Origin: Seriola aureovittata
Taxonomy: Eukaryota; Chordata; Actinopteri; Carangiformes; Carangidae
Assembly: GCF_021018895.1 (NCBI RefSeq)
Contig: NC_079374.1
Span: 8,707,712 to 8,771,711 of the forward strand
DNA length: 64,000 nucleotides
Reading direction: 5' to 3'
Shown: positions 45,720-60,289 of the stretch, one piece after another
Layout: each line of letters starts with the position of its first letter
Numbering within the stretch: position 1 is the first letter of the stretch
Program-made: the position numbers and the translations under genes
The notes under the pieces: generated by a model
Databases searched by the model: none
Seen by the model: only the letters and a program-made list of their open reading frames with translations
What the model was told of the DNA's origin: nothing

Positions 45720-46280
45720 TGTGTTGATTGATATGTAAAATGATGCCTGTTATACATCATTACATCTCTATTGTCTATTGTAACTTGGAAACACACTCCT
45801 GTAATTAGATAATGAAGTCTCAATGTTTCACAACGCGAGCGCGGTAAAAAAATACTCGGTCTAAATAATTAAGCTACAAATAAGCATGAGAGAAAATAAA
45901 GGATAATGCAGGCTAATCAAGTGAAAGTAATGCCACTTACGGAATCAATACAGAGGAAATGAGTGATACAACTCTGGAATAGTTTAGCATCAAATATGGT
46001 GGGCAGTTATTAATATACATTTAAGCTTATTTTTAACCCTAATTGATGTTCAAGGTTAATCTAATCAGACCAATTGTACCTCTGAAGAGCCTGCTCCAAT
46101 TTAATTGGCTATTTTTATTGCCTCAGCGAGATTTTAATTGAAACCAAAGGGGATCTAACAACAACTGTGACATGTTGATGTCTGGGGGATAGTTATAAAT
46201 ATGTGACAAAATATGTGCATTATTAATGTGATTTCTTAATGCATTATTGTAATGTGTCCCCAGAAACATGGAGATATTAC
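45720..46280. promoter_or_regulatory. candidate regulatory block
   Basis: Starts with TGATTGAT (45725-45732, PBX-HOX type) and continues through AT-rich unique sequence with AAATAATTAAGC, TATTAATATAC, CCTAATTGATG, CAATTTAATTGG and GCATTATTAATG. Motif density suggests an enhancer-like element; not verified. Confidence 0.28.
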
Positions 46281-46861
46281 TTTACGCAACATGGAGGTTG
46301 CAGGGCACAGAAATCATTTCATCCTGAATATGTCAACAAAATAATACAGAGACATTTTCTTCTGACTCCAGGCAAATCTAGAGATTTAAGTTGTTAACAT
46401 TGCAAAGAAAAATTTGAATTTGTCAAAAGAAAAGCTAACAGTGGCACGAACTCTGTATGTACATCTTGAGAAAACTGGCCTTCACCCAGTTGGTACAATT
46501 GAAATGTTGATGAAAGTGTTAACTCAGCTGTCAACGTGTTCAAAGCTTTTTTGCTTTTTTTCTAAGGCTACAGGTTGAGTGATTCAAGAACAGTGTTACC
46601 ACCTAAGTTGGAAAAGCGATGAGACCATAAAAAAAAAAAAATCTCATTGATTCAAAAGAAGAGATTACATTGTATCTGACACAGACATGAACATTAGCAT
46701 GAGACTCCTGGATCAAATTCTGCACGGCAGCAGTTGCCATTGATGATATCGATCACAATCATGGCTACTACGACAATAGGTGGACCATCAGTTGGCTCTT
46801 TGAAAACAGGCTTCCTCTCCTCCAAATTTATGGGATTTTTTCCCTTTATATCTGTATGAAT

Positions 46862-46873
46862 CCCCCCCCCCCC
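46862..46873. repeat. C-run
   Basis: Twelve consecutive C followed by TCCTCC. Confidence 0.95.
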
Positions 46874-47714
46874 TCCTCCATTTGGCAGAACTGCGATATT
46901 AGAGGTAAAAAGCTTATTAAATGTATGCCTGCTTCCTGCTGACAGATCCACTGAGAATTTAGAGGCACACAGGATTCAGCGCTGTTGGAGTGTTGTTATT
47001 TGTCCTCTAAGGGATGACAGTTACTCTTTACCAGTGCTTTAAATATCAGACCTATTTCCAGACCTGAAATGACAGAGGTTAAGATAAGGAAAGATACAGG
47101 GGGAAGCAAATAGGGAGACTAAGAGATACAATGAGAAAAGGTAAAAACTTAGCACTGCTCTGTCCTCTGCGAATGAAAAGAGTCTAAGGGAGCCATAGTC
47201 CCACAGTAAGAGTGGAAAACACCACCTACTCAAGCCTGACATCTGTATAAAAACAAAAATAATCTGCTGTCAGCAGAATGTTCAATGACTCCTATCACCC
47301 GGGTGCTGATAAAGACTCTGGCCGCTGTAAGGATTGGGCTGTTATGTGAGGGGCTCAGTGGATTGGAATGCATGCTAATTGCCATCAGAAATATGTGGTG
47401 AGCCTTACAATTTCTGGCATTGCTCCGCACCTTGGCGAAGGACATGCCAGAAGGGTTCTAGCAAAACAAAGATTAATGAACAGTGTTGAATCGCTGTAAT
47501 GCCATGTCAACAGTACCATACATTTCATTACAGAGGTCACCAGTGCCTCTGTGTTAATGCCATGCGAAAAATTTTCACAGCACAAGTCTTAGTCCTTCCA
47601 GCAAGCTGAAAACGGGAGATAAATATTTTACTTGTTGGACGATATTATACTGTTGATGTGATTACATGGACCCATTTACAGTGGCCAAATGCACATTTAC
47701 TCAGCCAAAGGTAT

Positions 47715-47735
47715 AAAAAAAAAAAAAAAAAAAAA
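47715..47735. repeat. A-run
   Basis: Homopolymer of about 21 A. Confidence 0.95.
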
Positions 47736-47989
47736 GGGGCTTGGAAAATGTAAAAGTCCACAGCATCACTGCAGTGACAGTAGGAAAATATATTCAGCGT
47801 GTCAGTATAATCCACTGTGTCAGTAAAACCTGATGTTCTAAACAGGAGCAAACCTCCCCTTTTAAATAATTGATATTTTCTGATTAAATGTGGCAGTTTG
47901 GAGATAATGAATTCTTTATAGTGTGCCTTGAGCAACTCAACAGCTTTGCCCTGCATGACAGCTTTATGGGGCGTCTTTTTGCCCAAATT

Positions 47990-48260
47990 TTGAAAGTTTA
48001 ACCTATGTAGATCAATGTGCTTCCTTAAAAGAGTTTAATAAATTAAAGTGCAGGGGGCTTTTTTTCCTCAGCGAGCAGAAAAAGCTGATGAGACAGGTTT
48101 AGTTTAATCTCAGGCAATAGAAGTCATTAACCATTCTCCCAGGAATTAAAATATAGCTTGCCCTTTTCTTCTCTCACTTATCATTAGCATCACTTTAATC
48201 TCCCCACGTTTCACACTGCTATTTTAATCATTACTTACTGCCTTTTGACAACTGAAGAAC
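47990..48260. promoter_or_regulatory. candidate regulatory block
   Basis: Repeat-free sequence with TTTAATAAATTAAAG, TCATTAGCATCAC, TTTTAATCATTAC and conserved-looking texture. Weak inference. Confidence 0.2.
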
Positions 48261-50385
48261 ATGGCTTCTCCCCGCTCAGGCAATATCCTGATTTTAGCTG
48301 ACAAAATGTAGGACATCATTTAAAAATATCTAAATTTCCTCTTCCTTTTTTATTCTTCTAACTTCCACTCTTCAGACCCCTGAATGTCTGTCTATTTATA
48401 TCAAAGAAAGCACAAAAGACTAGAAGAGATTGAAAGGACGACATTCAAAATGCAATTTGAGTATGTTACAAGGGTAACGAAATATAGAGTATAGTTTATT
48501 TGTATCTATCATGTTATTTTAATGGATGGTGAGCTGCAACACTGTTCTATGTGGGTCATGTAGGGTGTTGGGGGGTATATTTGTCTGCCCTTGAATCAAT
48601 GAACATTTACAACAGAAACCACATATCTCCAGAGCAGAATATAAATAAAGTATTATGACCAGTCTCTCAATGACAATGACAGATGTAGGGCAAGCAATTT
48701 CTTCAACTTTTGTTTCTTTATTGTTACTGGTAACAGTAAAACCGAACAATAGGAGTGGATCTGGAGCATGATTAATTTGGAAATGATGAAGAAAAAAAAA
48801 AAAAAGGTTACAATGGCCTACAGCTGATAGTGTATTATATTTCTAAATTTGGTTTTGTGTGAAATTTGTAGTTTGGGGATTTCATGATCCAAATTCAGCT
48901 AACTTCATTTAATTTTTTTTAACAAAACATTGTGTGGCTACTGTTGTAAAACTATTAATGTGAAAAAGTACAGACACCATACCTAATTCCCACGATTCAG
49001 TTCTTGCTGTTAATATACAAAGAGGAGCTTCATACAGCTGCATGTTTATGCAAAAAGATACATTTTTGCGTCATTACATTTCATTTGACTGATTCAACAG
49101 TAATCCATCTAAGCTAGTGTAGTTCTCCCCTAAAATACATGAAATTGAACTAATCTGCTTTTCCCTCAGTGACTCAGTACTTCACTGCCTTTTCTAAAAC
49201 TGTGCCAAGATTAAAGGCATTACCAAAGAACAGAAACCTCAAGTCCTTTAGATTAGTGTTCAATTACTTAATCCTTTAATAGAATTTGAGTTTTGTCCAA
49301 AACAACAAAGTACCTCAAATGCACATTATTACTGCTGTCAAAAGCAACAAGCAGATTAAGTATAACTGTTACAGGAAGGTTTAATTCTTGAGATCGCTTT
49401 TACAAGTGGAAAAATATAGATATAACGATCATTTAGTGAAACATATGGATGGCATGTTGTCCTAATGAGCCAGAAGAGCAAATGCAGAGCTTGAGACTTT
49501 GGAGTAACTTGAAGACTGAATCTAAGAACACTCCTCTATTGAGGGGAATAAAAGCCGTTGTTTTCCTTTCCTTGTCATTGGGTGCACATGAACATAAGAC
49601 CAGCACCCTCCCTCCTTTCCTCTCTTCAAACCCTGCACCTCCCTCCCTTTCTCCTGCCTCAATTTAAAAATCAACACTGAGCTTGTTCTCTAAACGGTTG
49701 GAAGCAGTTTATGAACATTTCAACAATAAAATCCCCTCCTCTTACATCAAAAAGAAGCTAGATTCATTTCTGATCTCTATCCAAGTTCAAAGGCTAAGTT
49801 AAAGTGATACTTCAAAGAAGCGTGTAATCAAAGACATGCAGCTGTTAAAACAATCTTTTGTTAGTACATTGTCTTCAAACCAGACTCTTCACAAAATCCC
49901 CAAATGAAGGGAAGCAGAATCAAATAAGTTACATTAAATCATTCTGAGTGGGAAGCTTTGGTGTCATGCAAGAATAAATGCAACACTAAAGATTTACTAC
50001 TATTTACAGCAGCTGAAGCAGTACAATAAGCCTGGTATCCTGCCGCAGGAAAAACTACCATGGTCCTCTTAAATATGCCAAGGGCTTGAGGCACTGTAAA
50101 ATATGCCCTAGACAAAAATGAGGCATTTTGACAAATTAAGCACCTAGTTATGAAGGCTACATTGTTGTATTTGATGTTGTATCCTTGCCTCCTTTTTGCA
50201 AGGCTCTCTGGGTCTGTGTAAGCAGTATAATGTCCTATCAGTCTTTCCACTGTGGCCTGCTGCACTGTGTCATTTCATTTCCTTCACAAGGGCAAGTTGC
50301 AGCTGTATTAACAAGTCCCTATCACTACTTGATGGCATTGAAATTTTAATGCTAGACCGTCCAAAAGGAGTTACGTGGAACAGAG

Positions 50386-50405
50386 AAAAAAAAAAAAAAA
50401 AAAAA
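50386..50405. repeat. A-run
   Basis: Homopolymer of about 20 A followed by GGGGGAG. Confidence 0.95.
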
Positions 50406-51615
50406 GGGGGAGAAAAAAGGGAGCTTTGCCAGTCCACTGGCTTGGCTTAATTTTTTAATATGCGTTAGCACCTTGCTTTAATCCGACTCTAATGTACATC
50501 GTCAGGGGTTACTGTTGAGATAGAGAAAGGGGCTGTCAATCAAGGCTTGGTCAAATTATACCCAGACTCCATTAGGTTTAAAATAGAGCGATGAGGTCTA
50601 GCATGAGTCAATCAAATCATTTAAGGATGGCTGTTAGGGTTATTACGTTCTACTTGTTATGGAACCTACTCTTACCTTTATTGCCATCACTGGCAAGTGA
50701 AAGTGAATGATCACTGAATTGCACCTGTTGTTTCATGTGAAAAATGCTCCTGTACATTGTCCTGGAACTCTGCTTTATACTCTGTAATGCAGAAAAGCCG
50801 TACACTGGCAAGCCATCTGTCTCTATATGTATTATATTACAAAGTGAGTGTCTCTTTGTGGTTTATGAAAGCAGAAGGAATGTAATAAGTTGGCAGTTTG
50901 AAAGTGACATAATATGAAAATCTTTTTGAAAATATAAGCAAAAATAATCACTTTAATAATATTAAAAAATATTAAAAAATAATATATCAGAGTATTAACT
51001 GTAGGTGTAGCTAGGTGTACTTTACATTTTGGCAGCATAAAGATTACTAACCTGTACATCAGAAGATCCAAACAGGACAGGAACAGGACACCACATGGAA
51101 AAAAGCGAAAGAGAAGGGGAAAGAAAAAGAGAAAAATTCATTATGATGATGAAAGAAACCTATTTTTCAGACAGTATAACTTATTAACTGTATTTACTAA
51201 GAGAACGAGAGGAACCATAATGTGTTTCATCTCCAGAATAAAGACTTTCACACTGTGTTTTGCTTTTTGGGCATAGCTCCTTAGATGAGTGTAATTGCCA
51301 AATAAGACAAAGCAGATGCATCTGTTCTGTGAGGCGTCCACAAATTTTTGGAGGGAAAATCTGTAAGTGAATAACAGGCCAACTGACAATATGTGTAAAA
51401 CGAGAATACTGTTGTGAAACATTTTCATTTGGACTGTTTGTAAACATGACATGGGCTGTATAACTGCCAGGCAGCTCTTAACAGCCACATTTCCAACTAA
51501 CAGAAAAGTGGGGAAAGACAAATTGCCAAAAATGACATTATCATTTCCGTATATGTCACAAGGCAAGTAGATCTATGTCAGCCACTGAAAAGAAAGTGTG
51601 TGAACCTGCCTGTGA

Positions 51616-51618
<3 letters not shown>

Positions 51619-51669
<51 letters not shown>
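51619..51669. repeat. (TG)25 microsatellite
   Basis: A perfect 51-bp TG tract; likely polymorphic and able to adopt Z-DNA. Confidence 0.97.
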
Positions 51670-51671
<2 letters not shown>

Positions 51672-53368
51672 TTTTGCATGTAAGTGAGCGAGTCTGTGTG
51701 TGTCTGACCTGCTCCATCTGGAGGATTCGAGCACTCGGGGGCTGTCACACAATAGGGAGACGAAAGCCCGCTGAAGGATAACAAATGACTTCATGGCAAA
51801 ACAGCCATTGAAATTCTTTCAGTATGTGGCATTAAAAACAACTGAACAAATAGAGATAAGAAGGTGGGTAGGATTTGAAATGAGATTTTTTTTTTTTCAC
51901 TCTCCCCTCTCCCTTCCTCTCTCCCTCAGCTTAAAAGCTAAACAAAACAAATGGAGCTTATTACTGCAGATTACCTTACACTGGACAGATTCACCGCATG
52001 AGGCCTAGTGTAAACAATGTCTTTCTCTCCGTGTACTAACTATGTGCCATTTATAACAGTGCACAATCATATCCACGGTGCCCATAGATAAAGCAAAAAA
52101 TATATCCTGGCCAACAGTTTAAAAATATAATTGTTTAAGGGACTGTTTCCATGTGGGTTACCATAGCAAACACTGATAAACCAATTACCCTGTTATATTA
52201 CTGCTTATATTACCTCTGCATAAACAGCGGCTGCCATAGGAAACTGACTGGGTGTCTATGAGTCAAGGGAAAAGCTGAGCCTTCCATCCTTCTCACTGTG
52301 TCACTCTGGAGGTGTCAGACCTCTTTGTTACCACCACAACACCCAAAGAGTCTTTTTGATTTTCCATTTACTAATTCATTTTATAAAAAACAAAAGCATT
52401 ATAGTATAATAAATCTACAGTCCTACATTGCCTTTTTGTCTTGTTTAACTGTAACTTTACTTGTGTCTATAGGCAATGAATTCAAAATAAATATTCAGAA
52501 AATCATCAAAAGATATTGTAAATTAACATGTGTTTCCATCCACTACTGTTCTGCAAATACTAGGAGTTGGGTGCATCGCACAAACAGCTGGTGGAGCTAA
52601 TTCTCCATTTCGATGTCATTACACTATGGCTGAAGAAGAGGGCGCAACGGGATGATGTAATTAAAAGACTCAAACCTCAAACGAATAAAAACAATGTGGA
52701 AACATCATGCAAATGTGGCATTTCTGTTTTAACAGAAGGTTATCGTTCACACAGATCTAATGTTTTCAGTGGATGTTCAACTCACGTGCTTCATGTACAT
52801 CAAAAATAGTCCACTTTGTAGGTTTCCATTTAATAATACACGACTTTTCCACCTCAGCCCATTTTCCAATGTTTCAATTTTTTTTTTTTTTCAAATTTCA
52901 AATTCCTTCTCCATTTTTTATGTGCAAATTGAAAATGCACATGAAAACAGGTGCACACAAAGACACTTGATGACTGATGTGAAGCACCACCTTCTTATCT
53001 AGAGATGGATACCCTGACAATATTGAGTAATAATAGATTTTGTGAGGCAATTTCCTTTGCGTTTTCTCCAGTTAAATAGCTATTATCTACACTGGGCGTA
53101 AATGGTCAAAGGAGTGGAGTTTAAAGGCAGTATGATTCATGTTAGGTACAAGGGGCAACAAACACAAAACTATTGCACAGAAACAACCTGCTCAAAATTT
53201 ATCATGCGACCTAGTCGGCCTAACAATCAGGCGTTAAAGAGAACAAAAGCCCATTCCAAATAAATTCCCACTGTATTTGTGCTGGGATTTGATTTACTGG
53301 CCTGTGGGGAGGCACCATTTGGTAGCACAAGAAGAGGCGGGGAGAGGTAGGTGGTGTCTGAGAGGAGA

Positions 53369-53427
53369 GTGTGAGTGTGTGTGTGTGTGTGTAGGTTTGT
53401 GTGTGTATGTGTGTGTGTGTGTGTGTG
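53369..53427. repeat. (GT)n compound microsatellite
   Basis: Two GT blocks separated by AGGTTT and a TATG interruption. Confidence 0.93.
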
Positions 53428-54456
53428 AGGGGGCTGGGCACCAGGGGATGGTGGGTAGGGGGGTGCTCATGTGCCAGAAGTGTTTATTGTGTCATGGTGA
53501 TTTATTGAGTGAGCTTCATTTCACTGAATGTTCTCAGATATTTATTTCCCTAAAGGCCCCACAAAGATATGAACAGGCCTGCATCCACATATGTCATCAT
53601 TGCCCATTTTACAGCGTCAGGAGATTTCTCTCAAACTAAGAGTGGGAAGAAAAAGAGAGAGGGAGAGAAACAGCTAGTGGCGATCAGGGCACCTCTCCAT
53701 CAAAGCCCTGTAAACAATGGTACCTCAGCAACACGGAAATGGCATTTTGGAATATGGCTGACGACTTTTCAGCGTTCATCCCTCCTCCTCACCCCACTCT
53801 TTCCTGCCAAATACATACTTACAGAGCATACATAATTTAACTCAAGACTTTGAAGGCCCAGTCAGCAAGACTGGTTCAATGTTAAAGGACTCCTTTAAGC
53901 TGTAAGTTTTCATTACGTTACAGTTTCTAGCTCCTTAAGTAGAACTTAAGAAAGACTCATACAGCTTTAATATCGGCAAAGAATCAAGGATAAAACCACC
54001 ACCGAAAAAATCAAATGATCATTGGACATCATAAAGTTAGAGGCTACAATTTCAGACCTCTGTGGAGACATTTACAGATAGCCATCCCTTAAATTCTGCA
54101 CATCTGGAAAGCACTGGTTCATAAAAAGAATTTAATTATCAGTAAATTTGCATTCAACATTTCAACATATTTCAAAACTGAAATATGATTAGAAAAATTT
54201 GCTTTTTATTCTCTTCATTCTCTGTTTTAAAGTATGGGGATAATCTTATTACAAAACTTCTCTATGCATAATTCAAATACATACTGTAGATCTGAAAAGC
54301 GAACACATGTTTTCCGAGCAGATGTGAGACTGATTTAAAACGTAAGACAAAGATGGAATTAGTAAATATCAGGTTGGCAGTAGAATGAGCATATGTTCAT
54401 TTTAAAGTCTGATTTTAACATATGATGGCTTGACGAATGAGGGTCAATTCTATTTT

Positions 54457-54497
54457 CACACACACACACACACACACACACAAACACCCCCCCCCTC
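54457..54497. repeat. (CA)n microsatellite followed by C-run
   Basis: Thirteen CA units, AAACA, then a run of C. A T-run of 19 follows at 54559-54577. Confidence 0.95.
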
Positions 54498-56171
54498 CCA
54501 AAAAAGACAAGGTGTACACACAGCAAATCAAAAACCTGTTTATGAATGTCGACAGGCGTTTTTTTTTTTTTTTTTTTACTTGAATGTAGTTTTACCTGAC
54601 TTTTTTTTCTGCAAAAGGCCAAGGAGTGTTACGGCAAAGTACTATCTGGTTGATTCTTATTCTGTGGGGGTAGAGTGTGGGTGAGGCAGCCAGATGGTAG
54701 GAGTCTTTGATTCTCCAGATGGCTGTTCTGTGTGGTGCTCAGTGACACTGGGCAGGCTCATTGACATGCTGCCTCCCTCCCCTCCATCTCTTCGCCTCCT
54801 CTTCCTTCACCTCCTCCTCCAACATAGTCACTGTTACGAAGATGGATACCAGCCCCCTGGCCTCTAGCTGCAGATCTTGAGAGGATGGGCCGGGGCTTTC
54901 CACTTAGCCCACCAAAGAAAATGTCAATGTTTGGAATCATATTGATGGCACCCATTTGCCACTGACAAATCTACCCAAACTGTCTACGGGAGGTCACTGC
55001 TATTGAAACTAAAATGATTTGAGGGATGAGCAAGGGCTGTTCTGAGGTCAGTCTACAGGGTAAGTTTTGTATTAGGGTTTAAAATGCAGCTCTCGGTTCT
55101 GGACATCTTCAATCTCACTTGGTAGCAGGTCAAAGAACGTATGTTCCTCTGGGTGATAGCTGTTTGGCGTTTATGTGATTTTTTATTCTGTTTGGGAATC
55201 TAACAGTGCATAATAAACTTTTCTAGTTTTATATGAAAATACAATAGACTACCACATTATTGTTATTAGGTCGTTTTGTCAGTGTATATAAATTATTATA
55301 TCAGGCGTTGACTGCTGACATAGAGAAAATTGTCATCTTGACCCTCATCATTATTTTTATGGGGGAAGAAAACACACCCTAGCCATACTCACTGCTGGAA
55401 ACGAATCTACATTCATGCACATCTAAATTAGCCAATTAAGCAAATCTTGGCCTAATTTGAATTGGACCAGTTAAGACCGTGTTTCTGCAGATCAGCCAAG
55501 CTCTGGCATTAAACGCTCCCTGCTTTTATTCCCTGACCCCTGGTGCACCTCTCCTTTTGAGGTCATATCATCATTACCATAGTGCAAGCTCAGAGACTGT
55601 GTTTCTGTGTGCCTTAATTAATGTGTGTTTATAGGGGGCCACAGGAGTGAGTGCACTTAATGAAACATTGCTACGGTAGCCTCCGGGGTCCAGAAGAGAC
55701 AGCTTCTCTATTGTGCTGCTTATTCTTACAGGCTGTAAACACTTAATTGATCTGAGGAGCATATTTCACTGCACATTCTAGGGAAATCCTTTTCGAATTG
55801 GGACTGGTCATGATTACTTTTTAACTTCCCTTTTAGGGAGCTGAAAAAAGAAAAAGAAGAACGCCATCTGATGTCTGTTTATTTCTGCAAAACACGGGTT
55901 AATTAATGGTAACGCTGTACGCAAACTGAAAGCTAAACAAAAAAAAAAAAGAAGGAAAACAAGAGGGTAAATAACAATACAGGAAGAAACCTAGAGAGAG
56001 ATTGTGAGTATCTACCTACGTGTGCGTGTGTGGTTATGATACCACTGAAAATGATCTCTGATTGTTGTGATGTCACGTCTGGGAGTCTGAGGGGAAAGTA
56101 TTGGTGCTATAAAAAGGCCTGGAGGTCCCTCTCCTGTGGTGGATTGCTTTCCTCCAGCAAAGAGTGATCTG

Positions 56172-56235
56172 GTGTGTGTGTGTGTGTGTGTCTGTGCGTG
56201 TGTGCGTGTCTGCGTGCGTGCATGTGTGTCTGTGA
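56172..56235. repeat. (GT)n/(GCGT) compound microsatellite
   Basis: Perfect GT units, then CTGTGCGTGTGTGCGTG and TGCGTGCGTGCATGTG variants. Confidence 0.92.
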
Positions 56236-56385
56236 GTGCACTGGGGCCGATGACAGGGGCCATGGCCTCCACACCCGGGGGACCGCCAATGAGAAAGAAG
56301 CATTTCCTCTAACATTCCATGGGTCACAAAAACAATTTGCCCAGAGAAAAGTGGCTAAACAGCCGCAATGCTACTCAGTGGAGCT

Positions 56386-56408
56386 GGGGGGGGGGGGGGG
56401 GGGGGGGG
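56386..56408. repeat. G23 homopolymer
   Basis: Twenty-three consecutive G, an unusually long G homopolymer; it may also reflect an assembly-difficult site. Confidence 0.95.
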
Positions 56409-56821
56409 TAAAACTAACTGCCAGGTTTCCTTTCTCTCTTCAACTTTAATGGGAAGAAACCATGTGCAAGACCTTACAATTAAGCGGACAAAACGACAGC
56501 ATTTAAAAATATTATTCTGCTGGCTCAACAGCGTTGTATAATTAATAAGTTTGCTGCGTGTGTTCTGAAACTGTTCTGCATTTCAAGAAACAAATTCATT
56601 TTTCACGCTTCAATTGCTTTGTGATTACTGTTAATAAAGAACACAGAATGATTCCCTACTTCATTACCTTGCACACATACCATGTCTGCTGCAAAAATGT
56701 AACTACGTGACTGACTAACCCCTCTGAAGTGTCCCCATCCCAGCAATTCCTATTCTAAATATGTCCACTTCAGTTGGCTCCATTATCTAAATATAAACAT
56801 AGATGATCAACAGCTCTTTCT

Positions 56822-56823
<2 letters not shown>

Positions 56824-56884
<61 letters not shown>

Positions 56885-56914
56885 GCACACACACACATAC
56901 ACACACACGCACGA
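56824..56914. repeat. long (CA)n microsatellite
   Basis: About 28 perfect CA units to 56880, then GCACGCAC and further CA/TA-interrupted units; the longest microsatellite in the window. Confidence 0.97.
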
Positions 56915-57252
56915 TTATCTGCTGTCCTCTAATCAGCACAGAGTCTGGACCCCCGGAGAATGTTCATGATGACATAACATCAGGTCAAGTGAAACCCGGA
57001 GTAGGAATGCCAGGCTAAGCCCACCACAAATAAGCCATAGCTGATAGAGACACATCAGCTTGAAGGCTGCTGAAGCACACAGATCACTTTCTCTTTCTTT
57101 CTCACAACCCACATGGGCTGACTTCTGGGACAGGTACAGGGAACAGAGCGGACATTCCTCAAAATACTCCCAATCTAGGACAAGTGAAAAACAGACAATG
57201 ACAAGTGGCTGGTGCAGTGTTACTAGGACAGTAATCTGAGGACAGGGGAAAA

Positions 57253-57269
57253 AATAAATAAATAAATAA
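57253..57269. repeat. (AAAT)n short tandem repeat
   Basis: Four AAAT units after an A-run. Confidence 0.9.
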
Positions 57270-59292
57270 CCTTTGTCAAATGACCCTGAGGCTTGCTCAT
57301 GATAAAGTGCCGTGGTGTGGGACACCGTGCGTTTAGGGAAACAGCACAGCTTGGCTTATCCTTTTCACTCATCCAGATAAAAGTTGGCGAGAGTGTGAAG
57401 TGGAGTTCTCTCGCTGGCTGAGTATGAAAATGTGTTTAGCGGCAGTCTTAAGAGGAGTTGATTGGGGGTGGAGGATTCTCCCTGAACACAGTGCTTTCCC
57501 TGGGAGAGTGAGGCCAGGTAGTTAATAGGGGTCAGAGCCAGGGCTGAAGTGTAAATTGGCAGGGGTGCATCAATTAGAGGGTGGCAGAGGCTAGGATAAG
57601 GAGAGGAGAGAAGAGCTAGATGGAGCAGGAGACAAGCATATAATCTTTATCACCACTGTGAGATGCTGCAGGAGGTCTGTACAAAAAAAAAAGAAGAAAA
57701 AAAAGAGAAAGCTAAAATACTGCACAAATTAATGAGACAAAGCACTGGCTTTATATACGTGTCCAGAATGAGATTTGAGTAATCACTCTATCGCAGAGTA
57801 GCTTGTCAAGATTCGCATGTCAGACTGGATATATTCTGCTTAGTCTTTTTTCTTAAGAAATACAAACAAGCCTTTTCTGCTTCTGAAGTATCTGGCCTCT
57901 ATTTGCGTGGAAGGACAGAAGCAACCACCAAGCCCACCTGGATACAGAAGCACTTCAAGATATGTAGACTTACACAGAGCCTCAGGAGAAAATAACTCAA
58001 GTAGGCTCTTTTCCCTTGCAAAGGGAATCTAAATGGATCTGTTTTTGTACATATATATGTGCGTTTGTGCGTGTGTGTGTGCCAGTGTGCCCTCTTCTCC
58101 GCTAACATGCATGTCCTTGTGTGCATGTGCAGGAGTTATTCAAAAGGAGAGATATTTGATTATATTGTGTTCACCTATCCAAGTGATCCAAATGATTTGA
58201 ACATTGAGCATTGGAGCAGACGGGCACTACAGAGCTTACATTTGCAATCTTATACCGTTTAAGTGTATATTGGAAAAAAGACAATCTCGCTTATTGAACA
58301 CATTCACCCTGGAGGGCAAACTGCTACGGTAATGAACACCACACTCTCAGAGAATTACAGTGTCCTTTATCCTGCTGTAGTGGAGGATGAAAAAGGATCT
58401 GGCCGACACGTACACACAGACACGCACGCACACACACAGAAAGAGGGAGAGGAAAGGAGGAGGAAAAGTAGAAGAGAGGGGAAGAGAACAAACATGCATT
58501 TCAAGACCCCATAAACCTGTAAACAAAATCTGTGGAGCAGATAAATTATAAACGGCACAATGCAATTAAAGCCAAATTCAATTTGAGCACACACTGTCCA
58601 TCTGTCACGGTGAAACAAAAGCCGAGAACCTCCATTATTACCAAATCCCTGCTCCCGTTAATTTGCTTGCTGGGAGATTTTTAGTTTCTAGGAGCGGGCC
58701 GTACTTAAATGCCAGGGTTGCTCACTCAGGGTACGTCCTCTGAAAACAGCCTCCAGATGCTCCCAATCAGCCTTCATCAAACTGCCACCTCTTTTTCTCC
58801 AAGAAGAATATTTTTCTTTTTTCCCTCTGATCTTAATGAGGTTTTTTTGTTCAACAACAATACAGAAAAACAAGTACACCTCTGGAGAGAGGCGCAATAA
58901 TCTGCATTCTCCAGCATCTGCTAATGGTGCAACAGAAATCATCAATAAAACAACACAGAAAGAAAATCGAAACATCTAAATAAGAATTTTGTATTGGTGT
59001 GTGCTTTTTAAAAAAATGTTCTTGTGATCACATCAGCATGTCTTACAGAGGATGTCTAAAAGCCCCACTAACAGGTGAGAAAATAACAGCTGATACAGTC
59101 ACAGTGTGCATCTAAGATCTTTAGTCAAGCTCTGGTGAATCATTGTGTACGCTTCCTTGGTCCTGGTGAAATAGAAGCGCTCCTCTTCCTAATCCTGTTT
59201 GGCCACTTTAGAATAAGAGATAGAGATCTGTGCCCCAGAATCTGACAGTGGGGTTCAAGGGACTGAGCTTTCGCTGCTTTAAGCCAGCGGGG

Positions 59293-59312
59293 AAAAAAAA
59301 AAAAAAAAAAAA
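59293..59312. repeat. A-run
   Basis: Homopolymer of about 20 A. Confidence 0.95.
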
Positions 59313-60289
59313 CTATCATCTTCAAAGGTGGAAGAGTGTGTCAATTTAAAATCAGAAATGTATCTGGCATCTTTATGCTTCTTAAACTACAATACATCTT
59401 GGCTGATTAAAGCACATCAAAGACGGCTCATTCATTCCTCAGAGCAATGAGGGGAGATTTTAATTGCAAAATGTTAAACCTCACAATTAAAGGCTTTGTG
59501 CTACTCAGAACTAACCCAAACACAACCATTAAGGACAGCATACAAATTAGCCCCAGCACGAATGAGATTCAGGGATAAGGATGCTACTAACAAGTGTGCT
59601 GCGCAAATGATAATCTTCCATCAGAACCATCTCAAGGCACCGTCCTCGCTATTAGAGAGTGAGGATACAGCTGGAGATGGGCTTTTCATGATCTCTCCTT
59701 TTCTCTGTGACACTTTCTCTCGCACTCTGAGGGGCAAGCCTGCTAACAGGAGGAAGAAATAAATTGAGTCTCGTCACTTCAATCTTCTTCTTAGACAAAC
59801 AGCCTGACATAAATACGAACATAAATTAAAAAAAACAAAAAAAAAAACTATGCATAGACATTAATATAATTTGCCAACGTAGATGTATGCATGCAAACAA
59901 GTGCACCAAACATACACACAGATACGCAAACACATACACCATTGAGGTGTCAGCGTGTCAGAAAGGGCTGTGCCTGCCATGATAAGAGGCTGACAATGAT
60001 ACTGTACAGCTATTAGGCTGGAAATAGCCTGCCAATACAAACAGTTGTCGGGCCAGCCCATTGTCAGGCTCTGGATTTACAGTGAAGCCCAAAGAATTCA
60101 GTCACCTCCACTTTTGTAGGTAGTTTCCTGAACCTATTCACAACATTGTTTTCCCTCAAAATATTGGAGAATTACTAAGGAAAAATAAACACCTTGAAAA
60201 GGTGTGACAGTAAGTGAATAGATAAAGCCTGCCGTTACCTTGCACACACACAATGCGCACACATGCCTCCTTGTAACAAGCACAGAGCC

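Noticed and set aside
45488..45823. Open frame with a poly-His stretch
   Set aside because: The histidines come from the TGG repeat read on the minus strand; no other coding sign.
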